This document shows, piece after piece, positions 41,542 through 53,640 of a stretch of DNA of 64,000 nucleotides; the first letter of the stretch is position 1, and every line of letters starts with the position of its first letter. The notes beneath the pieces were generated by a model. The model did not search any database, was not told the DNA's origin, and saw only the letters and a list, made by a program, of their open reading frames with translations. Source of the DNA: Psococerastis gibbosa (Eukaryota; Arthropoda; Insecta; Psocodea; Psocidae); the NCBI GenBank assembly GCA_963971405.1, contig OZ020491.1, positions 1,122,910 through 1,186,909 of the forward strand, written 5' to 3'. A program made the position numbers and the translations under genes.

Positions 41542-42447
41542 ATGCCGCAGACCACAGCCACAACCGCTACAGCTACGACCGCTACAGCTACAACCGCTAC
41601 AGCTACGACCGCTACAGCTACAACCGCTACAGCTACAACTGCTACAGCCACAACACCGACACCCACGGCTACAACCAAGATGACAGGCCCTGCTAGTACG
41701 ATGGCAGTCTCGGTCAAGCTTCCACCCTTCTGGACACAGTCGGCCAACCTGTCACCGGCACTGTGGTTCACTCAAGCGGAGGCTCAGTTCGCACTTGCTG
41801 GGGTCACAATGGAAACGACGAAATATTACCACGTCCTTTCAGCGCTCGACCAAAGTACCCTCAGCGAGATCTCAGATTTGTTAGCTGCCCCAGTACCAGT
41901 AAACCCATACACTGAGCTAAAAACGCAGTTAATCCAACGAATGAGTCTTCCAGCAAGCAGTCGCATTCAGCTACTAATGTCGGAAGACATAGGGGACAAA
42001 ACTCCCAGCTCTTTTCTCCGGAGACTGCGGGCCCTCGCAGAGAAAGCCATATCAGACTCGGTTTTACGCACCATTTGGACGTCTCGCCTCCCGCACGCTA
42101 TACAATTGGCAATCATCGGTCATGATCACCTGTCACTAGGTGACGTCGCGAACCTCGCCGACAAGATGGCCACCATCAATTCAGCAACACGTGACCGGAT
42201 TCTTGAGTGCACAATGGCCCCTGTGGACCTATTGAAGACGTTAACAGAGAACGTCGCGGCTCTACAGGCACAGTTCGCCGACAGATACGGACAACGTGCC
42301 ACACAGCCACGGTTCCAGCGCCAGTTCCGTTCACCAGCGCCTAAACAAGACCCAACTTGGTGTTTTTACCACCAAACCTATGGGAGGAAGGCCAGAAAGT
42401 GCCAGCAGCCATGCAGATTTCCGAAAAACGACGATCGCAGCCAGTAA
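41542..42447 (+). CDS. gag: Gag of right Gypsy copy
   Basis: 301 codons. The N-terminus has tandem ATATT-type codon repeats (18-bp units, 41560-41655). The middle is a helical capsid-like region beginning [18 protein letters not shown]. The C-terminal finger [19 protein letters not shown] is of the CHCC form found in CsRn1-clade Gag. The Gag would form the particle and bind RNA. It overlaps pol by about 90 bp in another frame, as in relatives that use frameshift read-through. Retroelement fossil; looks whole. Confidence 0.92.
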   Translation: MPQTTATTATATTATATTATATTATATTATATTATATTPTPTATTKMTGPASTMAVSVKLPPFWTQSANLSPALWFTQAEAQFALAGVTMETTKYYHVLSALDQSTLSEISDLLAAPVPVNPYTELKTQLIQRMSLPASSRIQLLMSEDIGDKTPSSFLRRLRALAEKAISDSVLRTIWTSRLPHAIQLAIIGHDHLSLGDVANLADKMATINSATRDRILECTMAPVDLLKTLTENVAALQAQFADRYGQRATQPRFQRQFRSPAPKQDPTWCFYHQTYGRKARKCQQPCRFPKNDDRSQ

Positions 42448-45400
42448 AGGCAGGGCCTGCCTGCGCCACTACACACCTGCTTAAAACCTCACATCGCCTT
42501 CTTATCACGGACCCTTGCACCAAGATACGTTATCTCATTGACACAGGGTCCGACATCTGCGTTTTTCCACGTGCCCGTCTCAACCTACCGCTCCGTCGTA
42601 CTCAACTCGAGCTGACTGCCGCCAATGGCACAATCATCAATACGTACGGAACAACAGCTCAACAACTGGACCTGGGATTACGACGCAGTTTCCGTTGGAA
42701 TTTCATCATTGCCGATGTCACGCAACCCATCATCGGTGCAGACTTTCTCGCAGCCTCTAATTTGCTGGTGGATCTCCAGAACTCAAAGCTGATCGACGGG
42801 ACAACGCATCGCAAGGCGAACCTGTGTCAAAGCCCCTCCAAGCAACCTAGCGTTTCTACCTTAACAATACCGCACAGTACCCCGGCCAGTCTAAAAGTAA
42901 TAATTGAGGAGTTTAGCGACCTCACGCGGCCGAGACAACCCACAGACCAGGTCAAACACTCCACGGTCCACTACATTAGAACGACAGACGGACCTCCCGT
43001 CTCCGCTCGCCCACGCCGGTTGGCCCCGGACAAGTTTATTATCGCCAAAAAGGAGTTCAACGACATGATCCAGACCGGCGTATGTCGTCCGTCCAACAGC
43101 CCATGGGCCTCACCATTACACCTAGTACCTAAAAGCGACCATTCATGGCGCCCATGCGGGGACTACAGACGGCTCAATGCTCGAACAATTCCTGACGCGT
43201 ACCCAGTCCGCCACATCGCAGATTTCAGTGCAGAATTGCGAGGAAAAACCGTATTCAGCAAAATAGACCTGGTCAAAGCATTCACCCAGATACCAGTTTC
43301 CAATGGTGACATTCCAAAGACAGCAATAAATACTCCGTTCGGCCTTTTCGAATTCCCATTCATGACATTCGGTCTTCGCAATGCTGCTCAAACCTTCCAA
43401 CGCTTCATGGATAACATCCTACGCGACCTCCCGTGGGCATATTCATACATCGACGACGTACTGGTTGCATCAAGTGATAAGCAGGAGCACGAATCACACC
43501 TACGTCAACTCTTCCAACGATTCCGAGAATATGGCCTAGTCATTAATCCTAGCAAGTGTACCCTCGGCGTTGGGTCAATCAGCTTTCTTGGTTACCTCGT
43601 GTCAGCAGAAGGCACACAAGCCCTACCAGACAGGGTAAAGGCACTCACTGAATACCCTCTTCCAAAGACATTCAAAGATCTACGCCGTTTCCTTGGCATG
43701 ATTAACTACTACCGCCGGTTCCTACCAAATGCAGCCAACGAACAAGCACCACTCAACACGTTGTTATCTGGAGACAAGGTAAAAGGGAACGCTACGATAC
43801 CATGGACAACAAAGCTTACCGAAGCTTTCAGCTCATGCAAACACAGTCTGGCACGCATCACACTACTCGCGCATCCAGATCATACGGCTCCGATTGCACT
43901 AGTCACAGATGCATCAGACACCAGTATCGGAGCTACAGTCCAACAACGGATCAACGATCATTGGCAGCCATTAGCATTCTTCTCGCAGAAACTTAAAGAA
44001 AACCAACGAACATGGTCCGCCTACGATCGCGAATTGCTTGCGGTACACGACGCCATTCGTCATTTCCGTTACCTGCTAGAAGCGCGCGCTTTTGTCGTGT
44101 ATACCGATCACAAACCGTTGACGCACGCTTTTCAGAATCCAAAAACAAGTTGCTCACCTCGCCAAATGCGGCAAATGGAATTCGTCTCTCAATTCACCAC
44201 GGACATCCAATACATCGCTGGGCAGGACAACATGGCCGCTGATGCATTCTCAAGAATCGAAGCAATCTCTACTCCCGTATCTCCTGAGCAACTTTCTTCT
44301 GCTCAGAAAGACGACAGAGAACTCAAAGAGCTTCGGTCCAGTAGAAAGACGTCCCTCATCCTCGTTGATGTTCCCATTCCGGGCTCTGATTCAGTCCTTA
44401 CGTGCGATTCTAGTCAAGACATACAACGCCCATTTGTGCCCAAACCATTACGTCGACAACTTTTCGAGCACCTACACAGCCTACATCACCCAGGAATAGC
44501 AGCGTCTGCTAACCTGGTTGCCCAACGCTACATATGGCCTTCTATCCGTAAGGATTGCCGCGCTTGGGCTCGTCTGTGTGTCAACTGTCAATTGTCCAAG
44601 ATACATCGACACACCCTCACTGCGATTGGAACCTTTACTCAGCCTGACCGACGGTTTCAGCACATACACCTCGACATTGTAGGCCCATTACCACCGTCGG
44701 AAGGCTACACGTATTTGTTAACACTCGTTGACCGTTTCACGCGATGGCCGGAAGCCGCTCCTATGGTGAACATCACCGCCGAAAACGTCGCCAGAACCCT
44801 CATTTCCTGCTGGATCAGCCGGTTTGGGTGCCCGGAGACAATTACTACAGATCGCGGCCGACAGTTTGAGAGCCATTTGTTTGCTGACCTGGCCCGATTA
44901 TGCGGATTTCACCATGCACGGACTACCAGTTACCACCCTGCATCCAACGGCATGGTAGAGCGTATGCACCGCTCACTCAAAGCCTCCATTATGTGTCATG
45001 CCAATGACAAATGGACGGAAGCCCTTCCGCTAGTTTTACTGGGCATGCGCGCCACTCTTAAGAAAGATCTTCAAGCTTCTCCAGCAGATCTGGTCTATGG
45101 TGAACCATTAAGACTACCAGGACAGATGCTGACAACTCCTCCTTCAAATCAGAGTCCGGCGGACACTCTCATCTCACTTCGAAGGAAATTCGACTCACTA
45201 CGCCCCACTCGCGTCAAGAGACACGGGGCTCATCAAACATTCATCCCACAAGACCTTGCCAAGGCCACGCACGTTTTCGTGAGACAAGACCACGTCCGTG
45301 CTTCCCTCGAACGTCCTTATGCGGGACCATTCCCTGTGTTAAGTCGCACCGACAAAACAGTTACGATTTCAAGCCGCGGTCGTGCGGTTACTGTGTCAAT

Positions 45401-45620
45401 GGACAGGGTCAAGCCGGCCTACATTAATGCCAGTACAGACGAACCGTCTCACCAGTCTACGATCAACCCCCCGCATCAGCATCCTGCTCAAGATAAACCT
45501 CAGGAGAAGGTCTCCTCACCACTTCCTGCCACTGACGTCGTGCCGACACCACCGACTCGCACCACTCGCTCAGGTCGTCACATCCACGTTCCACGACATT
45601 TCTCCGACTTCCAGTCTTAG
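42357..45620 (+). CDS. pol: Pol of right Gypsy copy: protease, RT, RNase H, integrase
   Basis: 1,087 codons, open. In order: aspartic protease with [11 protein letters not shown] (about residue 60), RT with [14 protein letters not shown] (about 300) and [11 protein letters not shown] (about 360), RNase H with [14 protein letters not shown] (about 515) and [12 protein letters not shown] (about 580), then integrase with an HHCC zinc domain (HHPGIAAS...CVNCQLSK, about 705-745) and the catalytic core ([20 protein letters not shown]). Domain order RT-RNase H-integrase is that of Ty3/Gypsy. It would copy the element RNA and insert the DNA. Fossil element; looks whole. Confidence 0.94.
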   Translation: MVFLPPNLWEEGQKVPAAMQISEKRRSQPVKAGPACATTHLLKTSHRLLITDPCTKIRYLIDTGSDICVFPRARLNLPLRRTQLELTAANGTIINTYGTTAQQLDLGLRRSFRWNFIIADVTQPIIGADFLAASNLLVDLQNSKLIDGTTHRKANLCQSPSKQPSVSTLTIPHSTPASLKVIIEEFSDLTRPRQPTDQVKHSTVHYIRTTDGPPVSARPRRLAPDKFIIAKKEFNDMIQTGVCRPSNSPWASPLHLVPKSDHSWRPCGDYRRLNARTIPDAYPVRHIADFSAELRGKTVFSKIDLVKAFTQIPVSNGDIPKTAINTPFGLFEFPFMTFGLRNAAQTFQRFMDNILRDLPWAYSYIDDVLVASSDKQEHESHLRQLFQRFREYGLVINPSKCTLGVGSISFLGYLVSAEGTQALPDRVKALTEYPLPKTFKDLRRFLGMINYYRRFLPNAANEQAPLNTLLSGDKVKGNATIPWTTKLTEAFSSCKHSLARITLLAHPDHTAPIALVTDASDTSIGATVQQRINDHWQPLAFFSQKLKENQRTWSAYDRELLAVHDAIRHFRYLLEARAFVVYTDHKPLTHAFQNPKTSCSPRQMRQMEFVSQFTTDIQYIAGQDNMAADAFSRIEAISTPVSPEQLSSAQKDDRELKELRSSRKTSLILVDVPIPGSDSVLTCDSSQDIQRPFVPKPLRRQLFEHLHSLHHPGIAASANLVAQRYIWPSIRKDCRAWARLCVNCQLSKIHRHTLTAIGTFTQPDRRFQHIHLDIVGPLPPSEGYTYLLTLVDRFTRWPEAAPMVNITAENVARTLISCWISRFGCPETITTDRGRQFESHLFADLARLCGFHHARTTSYHPASNGMVERMHRSLKASIMCHANDKWTEALPLVLLGMRATLKKDLQASPADLVYGEPLRLPGQMLTTPPSNQSPADTLISLRRKFDSLRPTRVKRHGAHQTFIPQDLAKATHVFVRQDHVRASLERPYAGPFPVLSRTDKTVTISSRGRAVTVSMDRVKPAYINASTDEPSHQSTINPPHQHPAQDKPQEKVSSPLPATDVVPTPPTRTTRSGRHIHVPRHFSDFQS

Positions 45621-45631
45621 GAGGGGGGTAA

Positions 45632-46018
45632 TGTGGGGACCACTTAGTCCCACATGTGTAATAACCAGTCTGCTTCCAGCTTCACCTTTTTCCCGTTAGA
45701 TGGCGCTGTTCACATTCAGATAATTCAATATTCCTCAATCTTCCTTTTACGTATTTATTTCTCTTATTCAATAATATCTTTAATCTACCCTCTGTGTCTC
45801 ATCAGCTCCTTTAGCTGTGGACACAGAGTTGGTTTTTCTATATGGAAGCAGGCTGGATCAAATTCAATATTAATTGTAAGCATGTATCGTTCTCGTCTCA
45901 CAGCTCATATTGTAACCACTGTGTGTTAAATTACTCTAACTTGAGTCGAAGCACTGCAATACAAACCAATTCAAGTCTACACTGCCTATTCAATTGCATC
46001 GTCCTTCGACAAGCTACA
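45632..46018 (+). repeat. 3' LTR, right Gypsy copy (387 bp)
   Basis: Identical to the 5' LTR except for one T in a homopolymer. Preceded by a purine tract and followed by CTAT. Confidence 0.95.
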
Positions 46019-46379
46019 CTATAAACTTCTTGCTCTGTTGTGCTTTCACCCCGACAGAAGCCCATTTTAAAAAAATTTCATGCGACCATCCTGCCGCGTA
46101 CAAGTGCAAGAACCCTCGCAAAATATAATGAATGCACTGAATACTATAATATATAGTGATATATGGTGTAATATGTAGTGAATGTTCTCTGAACACTTAA
46201 ACAGGCTGCGAGAATTTGTCCATATAAAGATCTTCTGCAAAATGCGGCTGGTGCTAATTTCCAAAAAATTGCTACTTTGAGACAGGTGTGAAAGTAGCCT
46301 ACTCTCTGCAATGAGACCTTCCACTTTGTACACTTTTTGCTGTGCTGGGCCAGGCTTTGCCTTCGCCCCTGACTAGGAA

Positions 46380-47600
46380 TTCTTGTAATACACTTAAACC
46401 GGCTTCGAGAAGTTGCCCATTTGAAGTTTCCTCCGAATTCGGATGATACCAATTTCCAGAGGTACTACTTTGAAACTACTCCCTGTAAATAGACCTTTCA
46501 TTCTATACACTTTTTGCTATCTTGTTCCACGAATTTCAACCTAACAGAAGCTATATTTCTTTGAGTTCTTGGTAATGCAATTTGGGGTTCCAAATTGAAA
46601 AAAGGGCTCAAAGTACCCCCAGTAGTTGCACAGTTCGTTCTATACACTTCTTGCTGTGTTGTGCCTCAACTTTACCCCTGACAGAAGCATTTTTTTTAAT
46701 CATGAGACCGCACCCTGCCGCGTACCAGCTTGCAAAAACCATCATGAAAAGTAATTCATGATTCCTCATCAGTCATCACCAAGAAACACCACCTGAAGAT
46801 TTCCGCGGAAGTTGGCTGATGTCAATTTCCATAAATTGCTATCTCGAGACAGGTGTCAAAATTACTATTATAATCAATGCTTGATAACAGGCGTATGGGA
46901 CACCATACACATTGCATGTTTCTGGCTGCGCCACTATCAATAATAAGCTTATAATTAAAAACTTAAAAATTGCTAATGATTTAGATCAAATGGGGAGGTA
47001 AAGTAAGAAGCGTATTTTTGGGCGAAACACAGGAAAACATGGACAGAAAACGGACTTAGTAACAAGTCGCACATTGTTGCTAACATAACTTAGAATTAGT
47101 ATGATTCGTCACCCCGTGATAGGGAAATATCATCATCATCATCATTGGATGACTCATTTTCCCCATCTAACGTCTCTCCAATGTCTTCGATTTTTTCAGA
47201 CAGATGGGGCATTTCATTCCAAAGCGGGCTGAAGTTAAGAGCTCATTTTAAAATTTAAATGAGTTATTGAATCGCTGCATCAATGCAATTGACAATTGTC
47301 AATTGACATTTTTCGTCCTGTATCGTTCAGTGGTTGATGTCAAAACAATTTTAATGTTTTAATTTAGTCACACATTAAAATTACGACTCCAAGCTGGACA
47401 TGTTACTTGGTCATTTATTCAGTGGGTAGCCAGAAATCTTTCACAAGAGAGGTGCTCCCGAGGCTCCGTAATTAATGTGACTAAGCTCAGGCAGGTTGTA
47501 AATTTTCCTCCTACATAACAATAAGACACAAAAAGTGCTTTAGTATTATCCTGATTACCTAGCTATATGGCATATTATTATCAAGGTTTCATTATATTTC
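46380..47600. other. Middle of foldback element, no gene seen
   Basis: Contains further degenerate copies of the arm words (CTTCTTGCTGTGTTG near 46645, CCCTGCCGCGTACCAG near 46715) and AT-rich unique sequence with a short ATC repeat near 47130. No transposase-like frame. Confidence 0.5.
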
Positions 47601-48345
47601 AAAAATACCTAGTCAGGGGCAAAGGCACAGCCTGGCCCAGCACAGCAAAAAGTGTACAAAGTCGAAGGACTATAATATAATAATTGCAGGGAGTAGGCCA
47701 CTTTCACACCTGTCTCAAGGTAGCAATTTTTTTGGAAATTAGAACCAGATGCATTTTGCGGAAATCTTTATATGGACTCTCTCGCAGCCTGTTTAAGTGT
47801 TCAGAGAACATTCACGACATTTAACGATGGTTCTTGCACTGGTACGCGGCAGGGTAGTCGCATGAAGTTTTTTCAAAAAAATCAAAAAATGGGCTTTTGT
47901 CAGGGGAAAGCCCCGCCCCAACAGAGCAAGAAGTGTATAAAATGAAAGGTCTATTTACAGGGAGTAATTTGAGATAGCTGTTTCAAAGTGGTGCCCGAAA
48001 ATGGCTAATTCGACATTTTTTGGAAATTTCTAACGGCCGCATTCGTGGGAAAATCCCATGTGTGCAACTTTTTGCGGCTTGTTTAGGCGTCGGGGTAACA
48101 TGCACTACCTTTTGGGAGTGTTCTTGCTCTGGTACTAAAAAATGTAACTTTGGCCAACAAAAAAAAAAAAATTCCTTCGGAAAAAATAGGGGATCCAGTC
48201 TGACGAATGCAAGAAGCCGTTTTATTTTACTTTTTTATGGTTATCTTCACGATCCAGCCACAAAAAATTTCTTTCGCACCCAGACATGTATTTTCCTCTC
48301 CCCATCAGCTCTTCGACTAGTGGAGAAAATAAGAAGAATGTTACG

Positions 48346-48790
48346 TCAGATCCGAAAAAAGATTCGTTGGCACAGCTGATCATGTTCACACACGTCCATG
48401 GCAAGCATGGGCATGTTGTCCTGGTACAAAATCAAATTTGGAAAAAATTATGTGCCTTGACGGTTGTAGGAACATTCAAGTGCTCAACGGCTGGATAGGG
48501 CATATGCTACTGGAAGAATTTCTTTGCCATAAATTTCCGGCTCAAAAGAAGATAGCTGAAATAGTGGGCATTACTCTAGACTATATTAACTTATATTTAT
48601 TGTACTTACCTTTTAACTTCCACCGCTCCCCGGAGACTTTTGAATCGCTTACTTCAATTCGACTAGGAATCTGATATGCTGCAGATTGTTATTCATATGC
48701 TATTTAGAAAAATGCATAGGCCTATTTATAAAGTAGCTTTGTACTTTGATAAAAAAAACTAACTTTAATCGGTACCGGTAGCCTAAAGAA
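48346..48790. other. Unassigned segment right of the foldback element
   Basis: Short frames (48286-48498, 48438-48674) have no recognisable domain. Possibly an old element remnant. Confidence 0.35.
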
Positions 48791-48791
48791 A

Positions 48792-49025
48792 AAAACTGTA
48801 CTTGGCGGGATTCGAACACACGACCTATGCCTAACCGGGGCGTCGCCTTAACCTCTGAACCACAAGTGCAATCATTCTATATACAGTATATCCTCTACTC
48901 TTGTCAATAAAAAAGAGGATTGAGAATGATTGCACTTGTCGGAGCTGGTGGTTAAGACGACGCCCCGGTTAGGCATAGATCGTGGGTTTGAGCTCCACCA
49001 AGTCCAGGTTTTCCTATATCCTCTA
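48792..49025. repeat. Head-to-head pair of tRNA-like repeats
   Basis: The minus-strand unit (48866 to 48792: ...ACGCCCCGGTTAGGCATAGG, GTTCGAATCCCGCC) and the plus-strand unit (48937-49006: ACGCCCCGGTTAGGCATAG, TGGGTTTGAGCTCC) share the lead-in GAATGATTGCACTTGT. They face away from each other around a centre of about 60 bp. Each has AGAGGAT upstream; the plus unit ends with ATCCTCT (49015-49022). The plus unit lacks part of the D arm. Confidence 0.75.
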
Positions 49026-49029
49026 ATTT

Positions 49030-51370
49030 TTATCTTACAAGTTGTCAATGCGGTACTGCCGGCAGAGTTTCTCGAATATTTCTTTGTTACGATAAGGTAT
49101 AGAAACAACTACAATAATTCTGGAAGGTTCTTTTTAGCTTAAAAACTGGAGTTACTACTTATGTAAGCCTAATAGGCAGAAAGAAGGCAATAACTGCCCA
49201 ATTCGACTTTAAAGAGAGCACTGCAAGTTACTATAAATTCCCCCGCCTCCAGAATTTCAACCACGGCCCGCCTACCTGATCACAGCACTAATAGAAAAAT
49301 TGCAAAATCATCATTTTTTATTTCTTCTTTCTTTAAACACTAAGAGAAAGTGTTGACACTTGACAGGGAGCCGAGGTGGGATAATATAGCATAGGCTACA
49401 TAAGTAATTATATTGGTTTTCAACGACCACTTGCACCTAATCTTAGCCATCGCCTATCTCTGAAGTCTTATGCCCTCTCATCGTGTTCACCCCATGTATA
49501 ACTTAGGACATTTACTCTATCTTAATTCTTGAGATACAGAACGGCGCAGGTAAAACCTGATCACAGCGGCCATCTAACAAACAAGCTGCAAAAATTAATC
49601 TAGGCCTAGATAGGCTGTATGAAGAGACACACTAAGGGTGACGTAAGCCTTGGCCCGGACTATATAGACTATATATATGTAGACTCGATTACAAAACTAG
49701 GCCACCTGAAGTAATTCAAGACAAAAGTGCAAAAATTACAAGATATTAAACTACCGTACTAAATGTCTGATAAGTTAAGTAGCTATATAGTAAAGTAATA
49801 ATTTGGCTATGGACAATTCATTAATGTAATATTTAAATAAGAAGAGATGGCGTATCAAGTTGGTAACAAGTCCCAACAAGCTTAGATCATGTTACATCAT
49901 CAGCTACAGACACGAGTGGAAATTTATAAAAGAGCTAATATTGACGGTTTTCTACTAGGGGAACTGCAAATTACCCAAAATAATAATTACTCGCATAGAA
50001 AACCGGAAGGAAAATCTAATATTACGCCATAGGTATAGGCCTATACTGTATCCGGCTACAGATGAGTTGAGTATTGCTTAACAGTGGGTCCAGGGTTCTT
50101 AGCTACTGTATATTCATGACTTTATTAAATTACAATATCAATTCGTTCATTAATAAAACGTAAATGGACAATAATTAAACAATTATGGGCCTGCATTAGG
50201 TAGGTATAATAAGCTCCACAATGGCTCACCGGCTATAAGACAAATTTATATTGACGTATGAAAAGCTACAGTGCATTAATACAAGAATTAATGTAATATT
50301 ATAGGTACTCACCTTGAATGGGTGATAAAAATAATTACCGAAAACGGAGGGTACCGGTACCGTATATAAAAAGACACGTAGGCAGCTGCAGTTCGGAACT
50401 CTAAATGGCTATATAAAAAGGAGACACCAGGCAGCGCCACTTCTAGCAAAACTTTTGCGCGGGAAACTAATCGTAAAGTTGTGAAGTTTATTTTTACTTA
50501 CTAATTTTAATACTTTATTAATACTTTATATTATGGTACTGTACGTTCCACATTTCTTTTTGTTAGTTTGCCTTATGAGTAAGTTGATTGTTTGCGATAC
50601 TTTCAATTTTAATTTAATTTATGTAATTTTTAGCTTATTGTCCTGTCCATCGGAGCGTCGCCAAAACACCACACCAAAGTTTTATCTCATTACTCCGATC
50701 AGTGGTACCTATATAGCCTTTAGGACAAAAAAACAAAAAACGGGGTTAGTTTAATATTATACAGTAGGTTTCTCCCCGATGACGATAGGATGGTATTTGG
50801 AACATTTTGTTTATTCGAAAACTTGCATAAGGCGGCTATTCCACTTGTCAATATTCCATCATTTGTGCATCAATAATTGATGAGATTTTTGTTCTAAGGA
50901 GGCTATTATGTACCTTATATACTTAACTTATCTATTATAAATTAAGAATAATATGGTAGAGACTTATTATTGATGCATAAATGCCGGACAAGTGGAATAC
51001 TGAGTTCATTCGATTTTTATGTGTTTCGGGTAGTATACCATGCAATATATTAATATATTCGCTATCTTCCAATTAAAAGCCTCCAGACTGTAGGTTAGAA
51101 CCATGGGAGGCACCAATAAGGAAACAATATACTCATTGAGTCATTGGAAAATATTTCCTCACAGCTCTTCTATACGAATAAGTTATCGAGTCTACGCCAC
51201 TGTGTCAAAGCCGTGTATTGTTATAGGTACCTTCTCCCCTCTTATGAGAGGCACAGCGTGAAGTTTCTCTCTCCTGATTCCGTGCTAATACAGATCTTGA
51301 CGGATAATAGATCCTTCGGACACCGTCTGAACGTCCGGGACTCGTCATTTGGCCCCTGCTGCTAGGTTGA
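49030..51370. other. AT-rich intergenic DNA, no gene seen
   Basis: No convincing coding exon. GCTATATAAAAAGGAG at about 50410 is a good TATA-box-like word, but no gene starting after it is supported; the 73-codon frame at 50533-50754 is unrecognised. 50775-50990 contains words (GATAGGATG...TTTGGAACA, TATTCGAAAAC.TGCATAA) that resemble the MITE at 53088-53205. Confidence 0.4.
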
Positions 51371-51375
51371 GAATG

Positions 51376-51645
51376 ATAGCGGTTCCCAACCGGTGGGGAG
51401 CGAGAGGTGTCCAGGTGGGGCGCGGAGAGATGACAATTGTATTATTATTCATTCATTAATTCTTGATACAATAGCCTCTATAAACTATATAAATAAAATG
51501 AACTGAATTAAAAAATTATATTTTAAAGATCCTGTGTTATTATTGTAGTAGTAACAGTGAGTAGTACATAAATTATAAAAAAGTAATGGTGTTATTTGTC
51601 ATTTATGTTAAGGTGGGGCGCGGCTGGTTGGTTGGGAACTGCTGC
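51376..51645. mobile_element. hAT-like MITE
   Basis: Starts AGCGGTTCCCAACCGGTGGG and ends GGTTGGGAACTGCTG, imperfect terminal inverted repeats of the type widespread in hAT non-autonomous elements. A second inverted pair of GGTGGGGCGCGG words lies just inside, in the same orientation on both sides. About 270 bp, AT-rich middle, no coding capacity. The 8-bp target duplication is not clear. Confidence 0.65.
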
Positions 51646-51649
51646 CTAT

Positions 51650-53085
51650 GTTCTGTCCATATATTCCTCAGGCAGGTTACAGCTCATATTTCTCGTTTTA
51701 TTATTTTGCAAATGTGTGAGAAATTTAGCCTAAATGAAAAATACTCGTAATTTCCAAGTGCCGTCAAAAATTACAATAACTAATTAAATGATTCAATTTT
51801 GTGTACGCTGATTCACAATTAATCCTAAGTATAGCTTGATATCCAACATTTATAATCATTTTCTCCTATTATGTGCTTGTGTAACTTATTGTGTTTTTTT
51901 ATGGAAAATTAAAAAACTAAAAAGTTGAAATAAAGTCATTCAACTATAAAAGTCCCATATGGGACATGGGTATTATACTTAGTGCAGCTGCATTCCTTGT
52001 AGGCACTCAATATTATGATAAGACATTTAATATATATGTATACATATATGTATACCTTCATTCATTTTCGTTCCATTTCATTTTCAAGCAGTGTTTCTCC
52101 AACCCATGTCAATAAAAATATTCCTCCCGTAGTAGTTCCTCCCGTTTTTTTTAGAATATCGTTACACCTAGTATGGGGAATGTTCAATTAAATGGTCCAA
52201 AACTAGGTTAAACAGACAGCTCTTTATTAATATAAACTATAATGTGATTGCAGATATCCCAAATAAATGAATAAAATAATTTCAATACAATTCTTAAATG
52301 TTCCAATTCAAGTTCTCATAGAAACAAAAAGAAATGTTCAAAATGTTAGAATACTCAAAACATGCACTGTCTTAATCGTTGACATAATTGATCGCTCATG
52401 CCAGCTAAGACCAACATTTCCAGTGAAATGGAATTTTAAATATAAAAGTGTAGCCTCGGTGGGGCTTCAACTGCAAAATTTATACAGCATTAAAAAATAA
52501 CAAAAAAAAATAACAGGGTAAACTCAACAATTGGCTTATTAATAACATTTAACATGAAGAGGCAAATATAAATTATATACTGTAATTTAAATTAGTCACT
52601 CCAAAATTTTATACTTTTCATTTAATTGGCTACCGTACGCAAGTTATGAAGATTTAGTTCATACAAGTCGTATTGTAGAAGACTACTTCATGCATCATAT
52701 ATAATGGGACATTTTTAATTTTTGGTTGTTTTTCTAAGAAATCTAATTGACGTGAAAATACCGTATAGCTCAAAATCATTTTTTATGAAAGAGCTACGGC
52801 AGTATACAACAAAAACACCGTATTATTAGATGCATGAACAAAATCTTCAAAAACATGCTTTGTTAATTAAATAAGAACTAAAAGGTCAAAAGAAGCAACG
52901 GATTTAAGGTTGCCAATTTTTTTAACGATTAAAAAATGATTAGCTGTATGTCACATTGTATTTGACAAAACTTCCGACTGCTATGACACTTCCAATTCAG
53001 TTACAATCAATATAGGCAGTTCTAATATGCATCCATACTTCATTGTTATGGTAATTAGTATATACAAGTATGAGGAATTAAGTAC
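51650..53085. other. AT-rich intergenic DNA, no gene seen
   Basis: Only short random frames. No RNA gene or element recognised. Confidence 0.45.
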
Positions 53086-53087
53086 TA

Positions 53088-53205
53088 CCCGACCAGGATA
53101 GGATGACATTTAGAACACACAAAATTAAATAAATCAGTGTTCCACTTATGCATGTTTTCGAATAGTGTTCCAAATATCATCATATCGTGGTCAGGTGACC
53201 TTCAC
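53088..53205. mobile_element. Short MITE with terminal inverted repeats
   Basis: GACCAGGATAGGATGACATT near 53091 is inverted as ATCATCATATCGTGGTC near 53185-53200, with ATTTAGAACAC/GTGTTCCAAAT just inside. About 115 bp. A related sequence lies at 50775-50850. Confidence 0.6.
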
Positions 53206-53566
53206 TCTCAATTTGTGTAAAAAGGTCTTCAGATTGGGAGTAACTAGAGTTCTTTACAGGAGAGACGGGACATTCGCCGTCTGAATGCCATCATCATCCA
53301 TCTTACCATAGAAAACGTGGCAGTAGGCACCAGAAATGCAAATAATGTCCCGTCTCCCAAACATAGAGCTCTGGGAGTAGGTAGCTAAAGCGACTGGTCT
53401 CGTAAGACGTTTTCTGGTGAAAGTGAGAGTCACTGTAGTACAACTTGTTTTGATTGGATGTGACGTCAACTCCTAATAAATCGATACGACTGGGCACGGT
53501 TGCCCCTCGCTATGGAAGCAAGTTTCTACTTATTGCATTACGTGGCGAATTAATAGCCATGTAGAG

Positions 53567-53640
53567 TAGTGGTACGGACTCAGACTTTCATCCGATAGGT
53601 TGTTGGTTCGAGTCACATCCATAGCGGGAGAAAACCAAGC
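53567..53640 (+). repeat. SINE head fragment (tRNA-derived)
   Basis: CATGTAGAGTAGTGGTACGG, then ATAGGTTGTTGGTTCGAGTC: the A-box and B-box part of the SINE seen in full at 20601-20822 and 63214-63412. The body and tail are missing. Confidence 0.65.

Larger units (their letters stand above)
40649..46018 (+). mobile_element. Ty3/Gypsy LTR retrotransposon, CsRn1 clade (right copy, looks whole)
   Basis: 5' LTR 40649-41036, 3' LTR 45632-46018, flanked by a 4-bp target duplication CTAT (40645-40648 and 46019-46022). The primer site TGGTGACCC just after the 5' LTR matches tRNA-Trp, and a purine tract (GAGGGGGG) precedes the 3' LTR. Gag and pol are both open and overlap. The two LTRs differ by a single base in a T run in my reading, so the insertion is very recent. 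It looks whole, with no breaks noticed. Target: the left arm of the foldback element. Confidence 0.95.
39590..48345. mobile_element. Foldback-like DNA element with long inverted arms, hosting a Gypsy insertion
   Basis: The right arm (about 47600-48345) is the inverse of sequence in the left arm (39590-40648 and 46019-46380). Matching outer ends include AAATTTTTTGTGGCTGG (39648 region) and its inverse at 48258-48275, and CAGTCGGAGAGCTGACGG against its inverse at 48304-48325. Inner matches include AGTGTACAAAGT and GAGACAGGTGTGAAAGT. The left arm contains several partial tandem copies of a word with CCTGCCGCGTACCAGTGCAA. No transposase gene was seen. The Gypsy element at 40649-46018 interrupts the left arm. 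Confidence 0.72.

Noticed and set aside
47130-47155. ATC microsatellite
   Set aside because: Only a few units; ordinary simple sequence.
52267-52500. 77-codon plus-strand frame
   Set aside because: AT-rich, no domain, no splice or promoter context.
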